Assembly (NCBI GenBank): GCA_030595455.1
Contig: JAUVDF010000036.1
Location: forward strand, 1-7,789
DNA from: Fidelibacterota bacterium
Lineage (GTDB): Bacteria; Fidelibacterota; UBA8477; JABMPR01
DNA length: 7,789 bases
Direction of reading: 5' to 3'
Shown: piece after piece, positions 7,052 through 7,789 of the stretch
Position numbering within the stretch: position 1 is the first letter of the stretch
Layout of the letters: every line of letters starts with the position of its first letter
Program-made: the position numbers and the translations under genes
Notes under the pieces: generated by a model
The model's input: only the letters and a program-made list of their open reading frames with translations
The model's database searches: none
Told to the model about the DNA's origin: nothing

Positions 7052-7684
7052 CTACTTTTTAGTTCTTTTGCGTTTTTTGGGTGCTTCTTGTTCAGTACTA
7101 CTTGATTCCCTCGTCTCTGTCTTGGGGGTCTCATTCCTAACGCGCGTTGTTCCACGGTTTACCCGACGAGCAGACGTATTGCTGGAGGATGAAGGTCTCT
7201 TCCTGGAGGTAACCACAGGAGTTGTAACAGCCGGGGCACTGATCGCAGGTGAGGCAGTAGATAAACTACCGCCATTGGAGCTTGGTTTTGGGGTTTTTGC
7301 TTCTCGTGTTCGTCCAGTGCTACGACTACTCTCACGGCCATAGCTTCTGCCAGTGACTGGAGTCGTCTCCTCACTATTTATATAAACTGGTTGGTAATAC
7401 GAATGTTGGTAATCATAGTAATTATAGGGATTATAGTAAGAACTGCCATAATAGGAAGAAGCATATCCGCTATTGTAATAACCGGTATAAGGCAGGACAG
7501 GTTCCCAGTATGGGTCCCAGCCATAAGCACCTGACCCACCTAAACTACTTGCCATGGCAGGTTCAGACGTGACACTTGTTACCGATTGTGGTAGGGTCTC
7601 AGGAGCATAAATCACCGTATAGCAGGACTGAAGTATCACTCCCAATAACAATAAAAAAACCAGTCTGTTAATTCTTCTATACAT
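7052..7684 (-). CDS. Tyrosine-rich lipoprotein with basic Ser/Thr-rich tail, function unknown
   Basis: With the start at 7684 the product is 210 residues. It opens with a compact lipoprotein signal: MYRRINR, hydrophobic LVFLLLLGVI, then a lipobox LQSC with the lipidated Cys at residue 21. Next comes a segment (about residues 54-101) with 17 tyrosines in 48 residues plus Gly, Ser, Asn and Pro. A Ser/Thr/Arg/Lys-rich, probably disordered tail follows and ends in KKRKRTKK. No enzymatic domain is seen and I do not recognise the family. The start is uncertain. An in-frame ATG at 7726 has GGAAGGGG 6 nt upstream but would give an unusually long n-region; one at 7750 has no ribosome binding site. The start at 7684 gives the best signal peptide. 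The gene lies 6 nt ahead of the beta-barrel gene, so an envelope role alongside that barrel is inferred. Confidence 0.7.
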   Translation of the reverse strand: MYRRINRLVFLLLLGVILQSCYTVIYAPETLPQSVTSVTSEPAMASSLGGSGAYGWDPYWEPVLPYTGYYNSGYASSYYGSSYYNPYNYYDYQHSYYQPVYINSEETTPVTGRSYGRESSRSTGRTREAKTPKPSSNGGSLSTASPAISAPAVTTPVVTSRKRPSSSSNTSARRVNRGTTRVRNETPKTETRESSSTEQEAPKKRKRTKK

Positions 7685-7694
7685 AGATGGGTTA

Positions 7695-7723
7695 AATGTA
7701 GTTCCCTTTTTGATCAATGTCAA
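7695..7723 (-). promoter_or_regulatory. Candidate promoter for the lipoprotein/barrel pair
   Basis: On the minus strand a perfect TTGACA (7723-7718) and TACATT (7700-7695) are 17 nt apart. Transcription would begin near 7688, leaving only 3-4 nt before the ATG at 7684, so the message would be almost leaderless from that start. If translation begins at 7726 this match is coding sequence and meaningless. The same stretch holds a near-FNR-box, TTGAC-N4-ATCAA. Confidence 0.3.
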
Positions 7724-7789
7724 CATATGCCACCCCTTCCGACGTATCATGAAACGACACTATAGGCGATTGGTTCCCAGCTTCAGTTA

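Noticed and set aside
7014..7343. Plus-strand open frame of 109 codons opposite the lipoprotein and barrel start
   Set aside because: Its translation mirrors the Ser/Thr/Arg-rich coding of the minus strand, and no ribosome binding site or neighbouring plus-strand gene supports it.
7710..7723. FNR-box-like TTGAT-N4-GTCAA near the lipoprotein start
   Set aside because: It matches 9 of 10 consensus positions, but the TTGATCAA it contains also occurs at 928-935 and inside the barrel coding region at 6818-6825. Chance is likely, and no FNR gene is in view.

Overview
The window carries six genes, all on the minus strand, so transcription runs from the right end to the left. The base composition is moderate. 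The gene types are a one-piece pyruvate:ferredoxin oxidoreductase, a rubrerythrin-type oxidative-stress protein, a FadL-like outer-membrane barrel and a lipoprotein. They suggest a Gram-negative anaerobe or microaerophile, perhaps of the FCB/Marinimicrobia/Calditrichota kind. That placement is inference from gene style, not from a marker gene.

Layout in transcription order: (1) 7684-7052, a tyrosine-rich lipoprotein with a basic Ser/Thr tail, followed after 6 nt by (2) 7045-5759, a signal-peptide-bearing outer-membrane beta-barrel; these two form an envelope pair. (3) A 180-bp control region, 5758-5579, holds a 19-bp imperfect inverted repeat, a 13-bp direct repeat, a perfect TATAAT box and a strong Shine-Dalgarno sequence. 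(4) 5578-2015, nifJ, full length with every cofactor ligand visible. (5) 25 nt later, 1989-985, a dihydroorotate-dehydrogenase-like flavoprotein that lacks the DHOD catalytic base. (6) A 108-bp gap with a hairpin and a good sigma70-type promoter. (7) 876-637, a 79-residue four-cysteine protein, translationally coupled to (8) 632-123, a rubredoxin-less rubrerythrin-like diiron protein. The last 122 bp (1-122) hold a REP-like repeat bracketed by 7-bp direct repeats.

Functionally, nifJ and its flavoprotein neighbour form the central-carbon and electron-transfer unit: pyruvate to acetyl-CoA, CO2 and reduced ferredoxin. The four-cysteine/diiron pair, with its own promoter, looks like a peroxide or oxygen defence unit. 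The PFOR ends about where the oxygen-protective C-terminal domain of the Desulfovibrio africanus enzyme would begin, so nearby oxidative protection makes sense. The least described parts are the DHOD-like protein, the small four-cysteine protein and the Tyr-rich lipoprotein.
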